Below, piece by piece: positions 10,892-21,109 of a DNA stretch of 34,336 nucleotides (position 1 is the stretch's first letter; the number at the start of each line of letters is the position of its first letter). The translations under genes and the position numbers were made by a program. The notes beneath the pieces are model-generated. The model saw only the letters and a program-made list of their open reading frames with translations, was not told where the DNA came from and ran no database searches. Source of the DNA: Candidatus Methylomirabilota bacterium (GTDB lineage: Bacteria; Methylomirabilota; Methylomirabilia; Rokubacteriales; CSP1-6). The DNA lies in assembly GCA_035709005.1 (NCBI GenBank), contig DASTFB010000037.1, positions 1 to 34,336 of the forward strand, written 5' to 3'.

Positions 10892-12547
10892 ATGAAGCGA
10901 GCGGCGGCCCGGCGCCTTGTCGCTCTCCTGTTGCTGGGGACAGGCGCGCTGGCCGGCTGCAGCAGCGAGGTGGGCGGGGCCGCCGAGGAGGCGCCCGCCG
11001 CCGGCAAGCCGGAGTACGGCGACACCCTGGTCGAGGCGATCACCGGCAACGTCTCGGGCCTCATCCCCAACATCACGTCCGACAGCGCCTCCCACCAGAT
11101 CGGCGATCTGATCTACAGCGGCCTGGTCAAGCGCGATCGTGAACTGAATCTCGTCGGCGAGCTCGCCGAGTCGTGGACCTTCAGCCCGGATTGCCGTGAC
11201 CTCACGTTCTCGCTGCGCAAGGACGTCCGCTGGCACGACGGCGAGCCCTTCACCGCCGAGGACGTCATCTTCACGTACCAGACGGCCATCCACCCCAAGA
11301 CGCCCACCGCCTACCGGGAGGACTTCCGGGCGGTGGCGAGCGCAGAGGCCGTCGACCGGTATACCGTCCGGATCAGGTACCACCAGCCCTACGCCAAGGC
11401 GCTGCAGAGCTGGGGCGCCTGGATGCTGCCGCGTCACCTCCTGGAGCGTTTCGTGCTGGAGGGGCGCCTGCGCGACGCGCCCCAGAACTGGACGGCGCCG
11501 GTCGGCACCGGTCCCTATCGCTTCAAGGAAATGCGCTCGGGTGAGAAGATCGTCCTCGTCGCCAATCCCGACTTCTACGAGGGTCGGCCCTACCTGTCGC
11601 GCATCGTGTATCGGGTCATTCCCAGCCAGGCCACGATCTTCCTGGAGCTCAAGGCCAAGGGCGTGGACACTGCCGGCCTCACGGCGCTGCAGTATCGCCG
11701 GCAGACGGAATATCCGGCATTTCGGAAGGCGTATATGAAGTTCCGCTACCCCAGCAACGCCTACACCTACCTGGGCTTCAACCTGAAGGACCCGCGCTTC
11801 GCCGACCGGCGCGTGCGCCACGCCTTCGCCCACGCGATCAACAAGCAGGAGCTGATCGACGGGGTCCGCATGGGCTTGGGCCGGGACGCCACCGGCCCCT
11901 ACAAGCCGGGGACGTGGGTCTACAACCCCGACGTCGCCCGCTACCCCTATGATCTGACGCGGGCTCGCCGGCTGCTCGCCGAGGCCGGGTGGAACACGCG
12001 GAACAGCGAAGGATTGCTGGTCAAGGATGGCGAGCCCTTCACCTTCACCCTGCTCACCAACCAGGGCAACGACGAGCGGAAGAAGATCGCCGAGATCGTT
12101 CAGGCGTCGCTCAAAGAGCTCGGGGTCGGCGTGGAGATCCGCGTGCTGGAGTGGGCCTCCTTCCTCAAGGAGTATGTCAAGAAACGTCGCTTCGACGCCA
12201 TCATCCTCGGGTGGGGCATCGGCCTCGACCCCGACCAGTACGAGATCTGGCACTCGTCCAAGACCGGGGTCGACGAGCTCAACGTGATCTCCTTCAAGAA
12301 TCCCGAGGTCGACATGTTGCTCGAGAAGGGGCGGCGGTCCTGCCAACAAGCCGAGCGCAAACAGTACTATCAGCGCATCCAGGAAATCCTGGCCGAGGAG
12401 CAACCCATCATCTTCCTGTACTTCCCCGATGCGCTGCCCGCCATGAGCCAGCGTGTCCACGGGATCGTGGAGTCCCCGAACGGCATCCGGTTCAACTTCA
12501 CGGAGTGGTACGTGCCCCGGTCCCTGCAGCGTTACACCTCCGAGTAA
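10892..12547 (+). CDS. Peptide-type ABC transporter substrate-binding lipoprotein
   Basis: The 551-residue protein begins with a lipoprotein signal: basic KRAAARR, a leucine-rich core and the lipobox LAGC with Cys23. The remainder is an SBP_bac_5 (DppA/OppA/NikA) family protein: LAESWTFSPDCRDLTFSLRKDVRWHDGEPFTAEDVIFTYQ, VGTGPYRFKE, DRRVRHAFAHAINKQELIDG and LGWGIGLDPDQY. Such proteins capture di- or oligopeptides, and sometimes nickel or sugars, outside the inner membrane. The substrate cannot be told from sequence. It is followed by two matching permeases. It starts one base after secG, so it may be read from the glycolytic promoter. Confidence 0.9.
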   Translation: MKRAAARRLVALLLLGTGALAGCSSEVGGAAEEAPAAGKPEYGDTLVEAITGNVSGLIPNITSDSASHQIGDLIYSGLVKRDRELNLVGELAESWTFSPDCRDLTFSLRKDVRWHDGEPFTAEDVIFTYQTAIHPKTPTAYREDFRAVASAEAVDRYTVRIRYHQPYAKALQSWGAWMLPRHLLERFVLEGRLRDAPQNWTAPVGTGPYRFKEMRSGEKIVLVANPDFYEGRPYLSRIVYRVIPSQATIFLELKAKGVDTAGLTALQYRRQTEYPAFRKAYMKFRYPSNAYTYLGFNLKDPRFADRRVRHAFAHAINKQELIDGVRMGLGRDATGPYKPGTWVYNPDVARYPYDLTRARRLLAEAGWNTRNSEGLLVKDGEPFTFTLLTNQGNDERKKIAEIVQASLKELGVGVEIRVLEWASFLKEYVKKRRFDAIILGWGIGLDPDQYEIWHSSKTGVDELNVISFKNPEVDMLLEKGRRSCQQAERKQYYQRIQEILAEEQPIIFLYFPDALPAMSQRVHGIVESPNGIRFNFTEWYVPRSLQRYTSE

Positions 12548-12558
12548 AATAGCGCTCC

Positions 12559-13554
12559 GTGTTCTGGTACGCGGTGCGTCGCTTCGTGCTGGCTGTGCCC
12601 TTGCTCGTGGGCATCACGTTCATCTCGTTCATGGTCATCCATCTGGCCCCGGGAGATCCCCTGGAGATGCAGATGGGCGAGCTCAACCCCGAATCCACGG
12701 CGCAGGCCAAGCAGATGTTGCGGGAGCTGTACGGACTGGACAAGCCCTTGCCCGTCCAGTACTGGCACTGGCTGGGCCGCCTCGCCCGGCTGGACTTCGG
12801 ACGCTCCTTCATGCCCGACGGGCGACCGGTTCTCGACAAGATCAGTGAACGCTTGCCGGTGACACTTCTCCTCAACCTCATCGAGATGCTGATCATCCTG
12901 GTCCTGGCCGTCCCCATCGGCATCCTCAGCGCCACCCGTCAGTATTCGCTCTTCGACAAGATCACCACGGTCTTCGTCTTCGTCGGCTTCGCCACGCCCG
13001 ACTTCTGGCTGGCGCTGCTCCTCATGATCCTCTTCGGCGTCCAGCTGGGCTGGCTGCCGATCTCGGGACTCCGCTCGCTGAACTGGGAATATCTGGGCTT
13101 CTGGTCGCAGCAATGGGACTTCCTGAGCCATCTGATCCTGCCCATCGTGGTGGCGACCTTCGGCGGGCTGGCCGGCTTCTCCCGCTACATGCGGCAGAGC
13201 ATGCTGGAGGTCGTCCGGCAAGACTACATCCAGTCGGCCCGGGCCAAGGGCCTGTCCGAGCGGGTCGTCATCGGCAAACACGCGCTGCGCAACGCCATGC
13301 TTCCCATCGTCACCATCCTGGGCCTCTCGTTGCCGGGGCTCATCGGGGGCAGCGTCATCGTCGAGTCGGTCTTCGCCATCCCGGGGATGGGGCAGCTCAT
13401 GGTGCAGTCGGTGTTCCAGCGCGATTACCCCGTGATCATGGCCAACCTCGTCATCGTCTCGGTGCTGACGCTCCTGGCCAACCTGGTCGCCGATCTGTCG
13501 TACGGTCTGGTCGATCCACGCATCCGGTTGGCCGGACGGCGTGGCCGGCGATGA
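12559..13554 (+). CDS. dppB: Peptide-type ABC transporter permease, DppB family
   Basis: The 331-residue membrane protein has an N-terminal helix ([20 protein letters not shown]) followed by the family motif APGDPLE and a total of about six membrane helices. The EAA loop that contacts the ATPase is seen as [23 protein letters not shown]. The C-terminus has [13 protein letters not shown], standard for DppB/OppB. The GTG start is 11 bases after the lipoprotein gene. The TGA stop overlaps the next permease start (ATGA). Substrate is inferred only from family. Confidence 0.9.
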   Translation: MFWYAVRRFVLAVPLLVGITFISFMVIHLAPGDPLEMQMGELNPESTAQAKQMLRELYGLDKPLPVQYWHWLGRLARLDFGRSFMPDGRPVLDKISERLPVTLLLNLIEMLIILVLAVPIGILSATRQYSLFDKITTVFVFVGFATPDFWLALLLMILFGVQLGWLPISGLRSLNWEYLGFWSQQWDFLSHLILPIVVATFGGLAGFSRYMRQSMLEVVRQDYIQSARAKGLSERVVIGKHALRNAMLPIVTILGLSLPGLIGGSVIVESVFAIPGMGQLMVQSVFQRDYPVIMANLVIVSVLTLLANLVADLSYGLVDPRIRLAGRRGRR

Positions 13555-14411
13555 AGGCCTTCGGGCGCGCCTTCGCCAAGAACCGGCTTGCCGTCGCCGG
13601 CGGCGTGGTCGTGCTAGGTCTGGCCGTGCTGGCGATCCTGGCCCCGGCCATCTCACCCCGCGATCCCAATCGACCTGACATCAAGAAGATCCTCGTCGCG
13701 CCTTCGGCGGCGCACGCGCTGGGGACGGACCAGCTCGGGCGGGACGTGTTCTCGCGCATGCTCTACGGCGCGCGGGTGTCGCTGGCGGTCGGTTTCGTCT
13801 CGGTCGGCATCGCGACCGCGATCGGCATCGCGCTCGGCTCGGCCGCCGGATACCACGGCGGTCTCGTCGATGCCCTGATCATGCGGCTCGTGGACCTCAT
13901 GCTCGTCTTTCCCCGCTTCTTCCTGCTCCTGGCCGTGCTCGCCTTCCTGAAGCCCTCGATCTGGACCATCATGGTGGTCATCGGGCTCACCGGGTGGATG
14001 GGCGTGACCAGGCTCGTCCGGGCCGAGTTCCTGAGCCTCAAGGAGCGCGAGTTCGTGCTCTGGTCGCAGTCGGTGGGCGCCACCGGCTTCCGTGTCATCT
14101 GGCGTCACATCCTGCCCAACGCCATGGCTCCCGTCCTGGTGGCCATGACGCTGGGCATTCCGGCGGCCATTCTCACCGAGTCCGGGCTGTCGTTCCTGGG
14201 GCTGGGTGTCCAGCCGCCGTTCGCCAGCTGGGGGAATATCCTCAACGAGGGCAAGGACACCATCGAGATCGCCTGGTGGCTATCGGTGTACCCCGGGCTG
14301 GCCATCCTCGTGACGGTGCTCTCCTATAACCTGCTGGGCGAGGGGATTCGCGACGCCCTCGATCCCCGGCTCCGCCAAACGGTGGGTCGGTTTGTCACCC
14401 GGGGACGGTGA
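13551..14411 (+). CDS. dppC: Peptide-type ABC transporter permease, DppC family
   Basis: The 286-residue membrane protein starts with a short cytoplasmic segment ([17 protein letters not shown]) and a first membrane helix, then [22 protein letters not shown], the DppC/OppC hallmark. The EAA motif is in [23 protein letters not shown], and the C-terminus has GDALDPRLR-like sequence. It pairs with the preceding permease. No ATP-binding subunits (DppD/DppF) follow; the next gene is a tRNA. The last bases of the coding region carry a tRNA promoter -35. Confidence 0.9.
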   Translation: MKAFGRAFAKNRLAVAGGVVVLGLAVLAILAPAISPRDPNRPDIKKILVAPSAAHALGTDQLGRDVFSRMLYGARVSLAVGFVSVGIATAIGIALGSAAGYHGGLVDALIMRLVDLMLVFPRFFLLLAVLAFLKPSIWTIMVVIGLTGWMGVTRLVRAEFLSLKEREFVLWSQSVGATGFRVIWRHILPNAMAPVLVAMTLGIPAAILTESGLSFLGLGVQPPFASWGNILNEGKDTIEIAWWLSVYPGLAILVTVLSYNLLGEGIRDALDPRLRQTVGRFVTRGR

Positions 14412-14420
14412 CGGTATACT
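14392..14420 (+). promoter_or_regulatory. Promoter for tRNA-Leu
   Basis: TTGTCA at 14392-14397 is separated by exactly 17 bases from TATACT at 14415-14420. Transcription would start near 14427, 14 bases before the mature tRNA. The -35 lies inside the end of the permease gene. Since no terminator is visible after the tRNA, this promoter could also drive glgB. Confidence 0.6.
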
Positions 14421-14440
14421 CGAGACCCGATTCGACGCGG

Positions 14441-14525
<85 letters not shown>

Positions 14526-14554
14526 GGCACCGTCACGTCGCCCCGCTATACCGG

Positions 14555-16804
14555 ATGACGCAGATCCCGAAGGTCACGACGCCCGCACCCATGCTCGCCG
14601 CCCGGGAGATCGACGCTCTGGTGGAGGGCGTCCACGAGGACGTATTCGGCGTGCTGGGCCCGCACGCGGTGCAGACGGGCACCGGCGTCGCCGTGGCCGT
14701 GCGGGCCCTCCTGCCGCAGGCTGACAGCGTCCGGGTCATCCCCGCCGCCGCGGGCCGCGAGCCGCGCCCCATGCAGCGGCTCCACCCCGCCGGCTTCTTC
14801 GAAGCGGTCTTTCCCGACGAATCTCGGATCTTCGCCTATCGCCTGGAAGTGAGGGACGGCCCGGGCGCGGTCGCGGTGGTGGAGGATCCGTATCGATTCC
14901 CGTCGACCCTCGGCGAGTTCGATCGCCATCTCCTGGCCGAGGGCACGCACTACGCGGCCAGCGACAAGCTGGGCGCCCACCCGATGGTGCTGGACGGCGT
15001 GTCCGGCACGGTGTTCGCCGTGTGGGCGCCCAACGCGCGCCGCGTGAGCGTGGTCGGGGACTTCAACGGATGGGACGGGCGGCGCCATCCCATGCGACGG
15101 CATCCCGCGAACGGCATCTGGGAGATCTTCGCTCCGGGCGTGGATGAGGGCGCGCGGTACAAGTTCGAGATCCGGTCGCGCTCGGGCGAGCCCCTGGCGC
15201 TCAAGGCGGATCCGTACGCGTTCGCTTTCGAGGCCGAGACCCCCCGAACGGCCGCCGTCGTGAGCCGGCTCGCCGGCCATCGCTGGACCGACCAGGACTG
15301 GCTGGCCGAGCGCGGCCGGCGGGCGCCGCAGGAGGGGCCGCTGACGATCTACGAGGTGCACCTCGGGTCGTGGCGGCGGGTGCCCGAAGAGGGCGACCGC
15401 TTCCTCAGCTACGCCGAGCTGGCCGAGCAACTGGGCGCCTACGTGCGGGAGATGGGGTACACCCACGTCGAGCTCCTCCCGGTGATGGAGCACCCCTTCT
15501 ATGGCTCCTGGGGCTACCAGGTGATCGGCTACTTCGCGCCGACGCGGCGGTATGGCACGCCGCCGGACTTCATGGCCTTCGTCGATCGCCTGCACCGGCA
15601 GGGCATCGGCGTGATCCTGGACTGGGTTCCCGCGCACTTCCCCAAGGACCCCCATGGACTCGGGTACTTCGACGGCACCCATCTGTACGAGCACGCCGAT
15701 CCCCGGCGCGGCGAGCACGCCGACTGGGGAACGCTCATCTTCAACTACGGGCGCAACGAGGTGGCGAACTTCCTGCTGGAGAATGCCCTCTTCTGGCTGG
15801 ATCGCTACCACGTCGACGGCCTCCGCGTGGACGCCGTCGCCTCCATGCTCTACCTGGACTACTCACGCCAGCCCGGCGAGTGGCTGCCCAACGAGTTCGG
15901 CGGTCGCGAAAACCTCGCCGCCCTCGCCCTCCTGCGCCGTCTCAACGAGCTGGCGCACCGGGATCGCCCCGGCATCGTCGTGGCCGCCGAGGAATCCACT
16001 TCCTGGCCGATGGTGTCGCGGCCGACGTACCTGGGCGGGCTCGGCTTCGGCTTCAAGTGGAACATGGGCTGGATGCACGACGTCCTGGACTACATGCGGC
16101 TCGACCCCGTGCGCCGCAAGTATCACCACAACCTCCTGACGTTCGGCCTGCTGTATGCCTGGAGCGAGAACTTCATCCTGCCCCTCTCGCACGACGAGGT
16201 CGTCCACGGCAAGGGCTCGCTGCTCGGCAAGATGCCCGGCGACGAATGGCAGCGCTTCGCGAATCTCCGGGCCCTCTACGGCTTCATGTACGGCCATCCC
16301 GGCAAGAAGCTCATGTTCATGGGCGGAGAGTTCGGCCAGAGCCGGGAATGGCATCACGATCGCAGCCTCGACTGGCACCTCACGGCAGCCGGGCCGTTCC
16401 ACCGCGGTCTTCAGCGGCTCGTCCGCGACCTCAATCAGCTCTATCGGCGCGAGCCCGCCCTGCACGAGCTGGACGCCGATCCGGCGGGCTTCGAATGGAT
16501 CGACTGCTCCGATAGCGAGCAGAGCGTGATCACCTTTCTCCGGCGCGCGCGCCGGCCTTCCGATCTCGTCGTCGTGGCCTGCAACTTCACGCCGGTGCCC
16601 CGAGTCGGCTATCGCATCGGTGTGCCGCGCGGGGGCTTGTACCGGGAGCAGCTGAACAGCGACGCCGCGCTGTACGGCGGCAACAATGTCGGCAACGCCG
16701 GCAGCGTCTGGGCCGAGCCCACTCCGTGGCAAGGGCAGGCGCACTCGCTCGTGCTGACCCTGCCGCCGCTGGCCGCGCTCTTTCTCAAGCCCGCCGACGG
16801 CTGA
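14555..16804 (+). CDS. glgB: 1,4-alpha-glucan branching enzyme
   Basis: The 749-residue enzyme makes the alpha-1,6 branches of glycogen. It has the extra N-terminal beta domain (to about residue 130), a CBM48 domain with [21 protein letters not shown], and a GH13 barrel. Barrel motifs are [23 protein letters not shown] with the nucleophile Asp, AAEEST with the acid/base Glu, and [13 protein letters not shown] with the third carboxylate. NWHPMGGEFGQ-like sequence appears as [15 protein letters not shown]. Length fits full-length GlgB. No ribosome site is visible in the 29-base gap after tRNA-Leu. No other glycogen genes are in the window. Confidence 0.96.
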   Translation: MTQIPKVTTPAPMLAAREIDALVEGVHEDVFGVLGPHAVQTGTGVAVAVRALLPQADSVRVIPAAAGREPRPMQRLHPAGFFEAVFPDESRIFAYRLEVRDGPGAVAVVEDPYRFPSTLGEFDRHLLAEGTHYAASDKLGAHPMVLDGVSGTVFAVWAPNARRVSVVGDFNGWDGRRHPMRRHPANGIWEIFAPGVDEGARYKFEIRSRSGEPLALKADPYAFAFEAETPRTAAVVSRLAGHRWTDQDWLAERGRRAPQEGPLTIYEVHLGSWRRVPEEGDRFLSYAELAEQLGAYVREMGYTHVELLPVMEHPFYGSWGYQVIGYFAPTRRYGTPPDFMAFVDRLHRQGIGVILDWVPAHFPKDPHGLGYFDGTHLYEHADPRRGEHADWGTLIFNYGRNEVANFLLENALFWLDRYHVDGLRVDAVASMLYLDYSRQPGEWLPNEFGGRENLAALALLRRLNELAHRDRPGIVVAAEESTSWPMVSRPTYLGGLGFGFKWNMGWMHDVLDYMRLDPVRRKYHHNLLTFGLLYAWSENFILPLSHDEVVHGKGSLLGKMPGDEWQRFANLRALYGFMYGHPGKKLMFMGGEFGQSREWHHDRSLDWHLTAAGPFHRGLQRLVRDLNQLYRREPALHELDADPAGFEWIDCSDSEQSVITFLRRARRPSDLVVVACNFTPVPRVGYRIGVPRGGLYREQLNSDAALYGGNNVGNAGSVWAEPTPWQGQAHSLVLTLPPLAALFLKPADG

Positions 16805-16845
16805 CCCGGGGCTTTCTCCCGATCCGCGTCCGACGCTTGTGGGCA

Positions 16846-16869
16846 GCCCGCCGGCCCTTCGCCGGGGGC
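16846..16869 (+). terminator. Hairpin after glgB, possible terminator
   Basis: GCCC and CCGGC (16846-16855, one bulged G) pair with GCCGG and GGGC (16861-16869) around a CCTTC loop, 41 bases after the glgB stop. There is no T-run after it, so it may be a weak or Rho-assisted stop. Confidence 0.35.
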
Positions 16870-16990
16870 GACCTCCGGACGGGCACGCCGAGCGCTTCGT
16901 CCAGTGACGGTGGCTGCAGCGGCCTGGGGCCGAGGGGCGGTTCGGTACGCTTTCTGGCCATGATGCCTCCCGTCGATGACCGCAGCCGGT

Positions 16991-17018
16991 CGTCAACGCG
17001 TCCGGCTGTTACTATACT
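16991..17018 (+). promoter_or_regulatory. Candidate promoter for the site-2 protease gene
   Basis: TATACT at 17013-17018 is a good -10. The -35 region (CGTCAA at 16991-16996, 16 bases upstream) is poor. Transcription would begin about 80 bases before the ATG at 17105. Confidence 0.4.
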
Positions 17019-17104
17019 GATCGCCCGTCGGGCTCACCCTCGAGCCGCGGGGGTGCGGTGGTCCTGCCACATGCGCTGATGCATCGTTCGGGCCGGGAGG
17101 GTCG

Positions 17105-18217
17105 ATGGGCGGCGTGATCACGCTCTTTCGGATTGCCGGCATCCCCGTGCGGGTGCATGCCAGCTGGCTGGTCATCTTCGGATTGATCGCCTGGAGCCTC
17201 TCCGTCGGGTACTTCCCCCAGCAATTGCCAGGCTTGCCCCTCGTCACGCATTGGGCGAACGGCCTGCTGGCGGCGCTGCTCCTCTTCGTGTCCGTGTTTC
17301 TCCACGAGCTCTCGCATGCTCTGGTGGCCCGCTCCTACGGGATCCCGGTGGCCTCCATCACCCTGCACGTCTTCGGCGGGGTCTCCCAGCTGGAGCGCGA
17401 GCCCGATCGGCCGGGGGTGGAGTTCCTCGTCGCCGTCGTGGGGCCCCTCACCAGCTTTGCCCTGGCCGGGCTGATCGCGGTCGCCCAGGCCGTGCTGACC
17501 CCACCGCCCGCGGCGGCCGCGATCATGCGCTATCTCACCCTCGTCAATGCGGTCGTCGGCGTGTTCAACCTGGTGCCCGGGTTTCCCCTGGACGGCGGGC
17601 GCATGTTACGGGCGGGCCTGTGGAGGGCGCGGGGCGACCTGGGCTGGGCGACGCGGGTGGCCAGTGGCGCCGGCTCGGCCTTCGCCTTCTTGCTGATGGC
17701 GGTCGGCGCGTGGCAGACGCTGGGTGGGGAGTTCCTGGGGGGCCTCTGGTTCATCCTGATCGGCCTCTTCTTGCGGCAGGCGGCGGTCGGCAGCTATCAG
17801 CAGCTGGTGGTGCGGCGGATGCTGGAGCCGCTGGCGGTCCGCGACGTGATGACGCGCGACGTGATTCATGTCGCGCCGGGGCTGCCCCTGGCGCGGGTGG
17901 TCGACGAGTTCTTCTGGCCGCATCACGTGGCGAGCTTTCCCGTCGTCGACGACGGTCGGGTCGTGGGCATTGTCAGCGTCCACGATCTCGCTCGGATCGG
18001 CCGCGAGCGGTGGTCGGAGACGAAGGTTGCCGACATCATGCAGCCGCTGGCGCCGTCGCTGCGGGCGTCGCCCGACGAGTCGCTCTGGGACGCTTTCCAG
18101 AAGCTCTCGCAAAATGGGATCGGGCGGCTCGCCGTCCTGGACGGTGAACGCCTGGTCGGGTATCTCAGCACGAAGGACGCCATGCACGTCCTGGCCGTAG
18201 GCAGCCTGAAGCCCTAG
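17105..18217 (+). CDS. Site-2 protease family zinc metalloprotease with CBS domains
   Basis: The 370-residue membrane protein has the M50 zinc motif HELSH in [16 protein letters not shown] (about residues 65-72) and the second metal site in [14 protein letters not shown], so both catalytic motifs are intact. Five or six membrane helices surround them. Two CBS-domain repeats follow from about residue 240 ([25 protein letters not shown] and [27 protein letters not shown]). This is the SpoIVFB-like group 3 architecture, in which CBS domains sense adenine nucleotides and gate intramembrane cleavage. The target is unknown; no anti-sigma factor is adjacent. GGGAGG precedes the ATG. Its stop overlaps the convergent gene by four bases. 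Confidence 0.9.
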   Translation: MGGVITLFRIAGIPVRVHASWLVIFGLIAWSLSVGYFPQQLPGLPLVTHWANGLLAALLLFVSVFLHELSHALVARSYGIPVASITLHVFGGVSQLEREPDRPGVEFLVAVVGPLTSFALAGLIAVAQAVLTPPPAAAAIMRYLTLVNAVVGVFNLVPGFPLDGGRMLRAGLWRARGDLGWATRVASGAGSAFAFLLMAVGAWQTLGGEFLGGLWFILIGLFLRQAAVGSYQQLVVRRMLEPLAVRDVMTRDVIHVAPGLPLARVVDEFFWPHHVASFPVVDDGRVVGIVSVHDLARIGRERWSETKVADIMQPLAPSLRASPDESLWDAFQKLSQNGIGRLAVLDGERLVGYLSTKDAMHVLAVGSLKP

Positions 18218-18828
18218 CGGGCACTCACGGGCGGGACTAGAACGTCCCGCCGCCTCCGATACCAGGAGGGCGCGTCCACCCGCAAGCCCCGGAACCGGCG
18301 AATCCACTGCTGGCTCACTCCGAGCGCGACCGCCCACGGCAACCAGCGGTGCAGCGTGTCGGCCGGCAGCCGCTCGAGCCGATCCTTCTCGGCGCGCTCG
18401 AGGAATTCCCGGAAGCCGCGAACGTGAACCAGCAGCCGCGCGCCGCGCCAGGTCCGCCGCGGCATGGCCTGGCCGATGCCGAACACGATCAGCCCGCTGG
18501 CCACCACGCCGACGCCCACCGGCCAGCCCGCACCGTCGAAGCCCCCCCGCCCCGCGAACAACGCGCCCCCCGCCAGGATCAGAACCACGCCGAGGGCGGC
18601 GCCGCGGGCGCGAATGACCTGATCCAGCGTCGTCCGCTCGTGGGCGGCGTAGCCTTTCACCGTCTCCACGAGGTTGGGCACGAGGTCGGTGCGCCGCTTG
18701 AGCTGCACGTCGATGTCGGACCACGCGGCCTGCGAGCGCTGGCGCAGCCCGAGCCGGTTGTACGTCACCACGGCGAAACCCACCACCAGCGCGAGGATGG
18801 CGAGGAAGATCCAGCCACCGAGCGTCAC
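18214..18828 (-). CDS. LemA N-terminus fused in frame to a DUF2207 (YciQ-like) C-terminus
   Basis: The first ~72 residues are the start of a LemA protein: membrane anchor [21 protein letters not shown], then [33 protein letters not shown]. LemA proteins normally continue for another ~110 residues. Here the sequence switches at about ARGAALG to two membrane helices and the C-terminal region of DUF2207 proteins ([34 protein letters not shown]...PSWYRR). lemA and DUF2207 genes are often neighbours, so the simplest reading is a deletion that removed the 3' part of lemA and the 5' part of the next gene. The GTG start at 18828 has GGAGG seven bases upstream. Whether the 204-residue product is functional is unknown. 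Confidence 0.7.
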   Translation of the reverse strand: MTLGGWIFLAILALVVGFAVVTYNRLGLRQRSQAAWSDIDVQLKRRTDLVPNLVETVKGYAAHERTTLDQVIRARGAALGVVLILAGGALFAGRGGFDGAGWPVGVGVVASGLIVFGIGQAMPRRTWRGARLLVHVRGFREFLERAEKDRLERLPADTLHRWLPWAVALGVSQQWIRRFRGLRVDAPSWYRRRRDVLVPPVSAR

Positions 18829-18903
18829 CGACGATCCTCCCGTGGCTATCTTAGCGTGCACCACCATGGCATAATGAAATGGTTTTCGAGCGCCGGAGAT
18901 CCA
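18829..18903. promoter_or_regulatory. Divergent intergenic region between the LemA chimera and lipA
   Basis: These 75 bases must hold the promoter of the minus-strand gene and probably that of lipA and the block behind it. CATAAT at 18869-18874 on + and TAAGAT at 18853-18848 on - are plausible -10 elements, but neither has a good -35. No operator-like palindrome is evident. Confidence 0.35.
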
Positions 18904-19809
18904 GTGTCCACGCGAATGTCGCTGCCTGTCATCGATCCGCCCGTCGCCCCCGACGGCCGCAAGCCGGCGTGGCTCAAAGTGCGTGCACCCGGTGGCCCGA
19001 ACTACATCAGGCTCCAGGGCCTCGTGCGGACGTGGAACCTCCATACCGTGTGCGAGGAAGCGCACTGTCCCAATATCGGAGAGTGCTGGCAGGAGGCGAC
19101 CGCCACCTTCATGATTCTCGGCGACGTGTGCACGCGGAACTGCGGCTACTGCGCCGTGGCACACGGACGGCCCGTGTGGGAGGATCGCGAGGAGCCGGAG
19201 CGTATCGGCCGGGCCGTCGCCGCCCTCGGGTTGGAGCACGTGGTCATCACCTCGGTGAACCGGGACGACCTGGCCGACGGCGGTGCCGCGCACTGGGCGG
19301 CGACCATCCGGGCGGTGCGCCGGCACGCGGGAGGCTGCCGCGTGGAGGTCCTCATTCCCGACTTCCAGGGCCAGGCGGAGGCGCTGCGCGCCGTCATCGA
19401 GGCCGTCCCGGACGTCCTCAATCACAACACGGAGACCGTGCCGCGACTCTACAAGGTGGCCCGCCACGGCGGCCGCTACGAGCGGACGCTCGAGGTGTTC
19501 CGCCGGGCCCGCGCGTGGGCTCCGGCGCTGCCCACGAAGTCGGGCATCATCCTGGGGCTTGGCGAAACCCCCGATGAGGTCCTGGCCACGATGCGGGACC
19601 TGCGCGCCGTGGACGTGGGCATCCTTACCCTGGGCCAGTACCTGCGCCCGTCGCCGGCCCACCTGCCGGTGGCCCGGTACTACCACCCCGATGAGTTCTC
19701 CGCGCTGGCCGAGGCCGGCCGGGCCATGGGATTCGCGCACGTCGAGGCCGGGCCCCTGGTGCGTTCGTCGTATCACGCCAAGCGGCAGGTGAGCGCGATC
19801 ACCGCATGA
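18904..19809 (+). CDS. lipA: Lipoyl synthase
   Basis: Radical SAM enzyme that inserts two sulfur atoms into octanoylated carrier domains. The 301-residue protein has the auxiliary cluster motif [12 protein letters not shown], the radical SAM motif [21 protein letters not shown], and the C-terminal VRSSYHAKR with the conserved serine ligand of the auxiliary cluster. GTG 18904 is chosen because GGAG lies five bases upstream; ATG 18874 and ATG 18916 are in the same frame. Its ATGA overlap with nuoA makes it the first gene of the respiratory block. Its product is needed by the E2 protein encoded at 30485-31801. No lipB is present. Confidence 0.95.
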   Translation: MSTRMSLPVIDPPVAPDGRKPAWLKVRAPGGPNYIRLQGLVRTWNLHTVCEEAHCPNIGECWQEATATFMILGDVCTRNCGYCAVAHGRPVWEDREEPERIGRAVAALGLEHVVITSVNRDDLADGGAAHWAATIRAVRRHAGGCRVEVLIPDFQGQAEALRAVIEAVPDVLNHNTETVPRLYKVARHGGRYERTLEVFRRARAWAPALPTKSGIILGLGETPDEVLATMRDLRAVDVGILTLGQYLRPSPAHLPVARYYHPDEFSALAEAGRAMGFAHVEAGPLVRSSYHAKRQVSAITA

Positions 19810-20159
19810 TCGAGTACGGCACGATTCTCCTGGTCTTCGCCTTCGCCGCGCTCGTGGCCGGCGCCCTGCTCACGCTGCCTCGGCTACTGGCGCCGAAGCG
19901 GTTAACGCCCGTCAAGGTGCAGCCCTTCGAGTGCGGCAAGGACCCGGTGGCCATCGCCGAGGGGCGGTTCGCCATCAAGTTCTCGACGGTCGCCATCCTG
20001 TTCATCCTGATCGACATCGAGCTGCTGTTCATATGGCCGTGGGCCATGCTGTATCGACGGCTCGGCTGGTTCGGGTTCGTGGAGATGATGGTGTTCCTGG
20101 CCATCCTGATGGTGGGCTTTCTGTACATCTGGCGTAAGGGGGGCCTGGAGTGGGAGTAG
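19806..20159 (+). CDS. nuoA: NADH-quinone oxidoreductase subunit A
   Basis: A 117-residue, three-helix membrane subunit of Complex I. The conserved loop is [22 protein letters not shown] (the cysteine loop near the quinone site), followed by [17 protein letters not shown]. The ATG overlaps the lipA stop by four bases, and its own end overlaps nuoB by ten bases. Length and motifs match the family. Confidence 0.95.
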   Translation: MIEYGTILLVFAFAALVAGALLTLPRLLAPKRLTPVKVQPFECGKDPVAIAEGRFAIKFSTVAILFILIDIELLFIWPWAMLYRRLGWFGFVEMMVFLAILMVGFLYIWRKGGLEWE

Positions 20160-20608
20160 GCGGGTTCTTCACCTCGAAGCTGGACGAGGCCATCGGCTGG
20201 GCCCGCAAGTACTCCATCTTCCAGTATCCGTTCGTGACGGCCTGCTGCGGCATGGAGTACATGGCCACCGCGTGCTCGCACTACGACATCGACCGGTTCG
20301 GCGCCGGGCTGCCGCGCTTCTCGCCGCGCCAGGCCGACGTCCTGTTCGTGGTCGGCACGATCAGCCACAAGATGGCGCCGGTCCTCAAGCGGGTCTACGA
20401 TCAGATGACGGAGCCGAAGTGGGTGGTGGCGTTCGGCGTGTGCACCTGCACCGGCGGCTTCTACGACAACTACGCCACCGTGCAGGGCATCGACACGATC
20501 ATCCCGGTCGACGTGTACATTCCCGGCTGTCCTCCTCGCCCCGAGAGCGTCATCGACGGTCTGATGAAGCTGCAGGAGAAGATCGCCGCCAGCGCCCAGA
20601 GGTTCTAG
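20150..20608 (+). CDS. nuoB: NADH-quinone oxidoreductase subunit B
   Basis: The 152-residue subunit carries cluster N2, the last iron-sulfur centre before quinone. Ligand cysteines are visible as the tandem Cys32-Cys33 in TACCGMEY, Cys98 in GVCTCTGG and Cys127 in YIPGCPPRP. An additional cysteine, Cys100, stands two residues after the third ligand where Ser or similar residues are usual. The GTG start at 20150 lies inside the end of nuoA. It precedes nuoC by two bases. Confidence 0.95.
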   Translation: MGVGGFFTSKLDEAIGWARKYSIFQYPFVTACCGMEYMATACSHYDIDRFGAGLPRFSPRQADVLFVVGTISHKMAPVLKRVYDQMTEPKWVVAFGVCTCTGGFYDNYATVQGIDTIIPVDVYIPGCPPRPESVIDGLMKLQEKIAASAQRF

Positions 20609-20610
20609 GC

Positions 20611-21108
20611 ATGGACAGCGCCGCGATCGTGGGTCTGCTGCGCGAGCGAGGGGGTGCGGCCGTCGTGGATGTGCCCGCCGCGGGCGGCGAGCACATGGCC
20701 GTCGTGGACCGGAGCGCCATCGTCGACATCCTGCGCTTCTGTCGTGACGACGAGCGCCTGGCCTTCACGATGCTCACCGACCTGACCGCGGTCGACTACC
20801 TCAACTATCCCGGCCGCGAGGATGGGCCGCGCTTCGAGGTCGTCTACCAGCTCTACTCCCTGCAGCACAACCACCGGCTGCGATTGAAAATCTGTGTCGA
20901 CGAGGACGACGCCGTCGTGCCGACCGCCGTGCCGCTCTGGCCCATCGCCAACTGGCTGGAGCGCGAGGTGTGGGACATGTTCGGCATCCGCTTCGAGGGG
21001 CACCCCGACCGGCGCCGGCTCCTCCTCTACGAGGAATTCGTCGGGCACCCGCTCCGCAAGGACTACCCCGTCAATCGGCGGCAGCCGCTCATCGGGCCCA
21101 AGATCTGA
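20611..21108 (+). CDS. nuoC: NADH-quinone oxidoreductase subunit C
   Basis: The 165-residue 30-kDa-type subunit of the peripheral arm has LTDLTAVDYLNYPGRE, the family core FEVVYQLYSLQHNHRLRLKICV, and the signature REVWDMFGIRFEGHPDRRRLL followed by HPLRKDYPV. It docks against NuoD and NuoB and holds no cofactor. It is separate from nuoD (one base apart), not fused as in enterobacteria. Confidence 0.95.
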   Translation: MDSAAIVGLLRERGGAAVVDVPAAGGEHMAVVDRSAIVDILRFCRDDERLAFTMLTDLTAVDYLNYPGREDGPRFEVVYQLYSLQHNHRLRLKICVDEDDAVVPTAVPLWPIANWLEREVWDMFGIRFEGHPDRRRLLLYEEFVGHPLRKDYPVNRRQPLIGPKI

Positions 21109-21109
21109 C

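Larger units (their letters stand above)
16805..17104 (+). other. 300-base intergenic region between glgB and the site-2 protease
   Basis: No credible gene is visible. It contains a G+C-rich hairpin just after glgB (16846-16869), a candidate -10 element for the downstream gene (17013-17018), and a GGGAGG ribosome site before 17105. The rest shows no repeat or fold that I can support. Confidence 0.5.

Noticed and set aside
14547-14552. TATACC before glgB as its own -10 element
   Set aside because: It lies three bases before the ATG, too close for a normal leader, and has no -35.
14546-15811. Minus-strand open frame opposite glgB
   Set aside because: It is antisense to conserved GH13 coding sequence and shows no recognisable domain.
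16726-17079. Open frame of 117 codons across the glgB end and the following gap
   Set aside because: No ribosome site or family pattern and composition typical of chance frames in GC-rich DNA.
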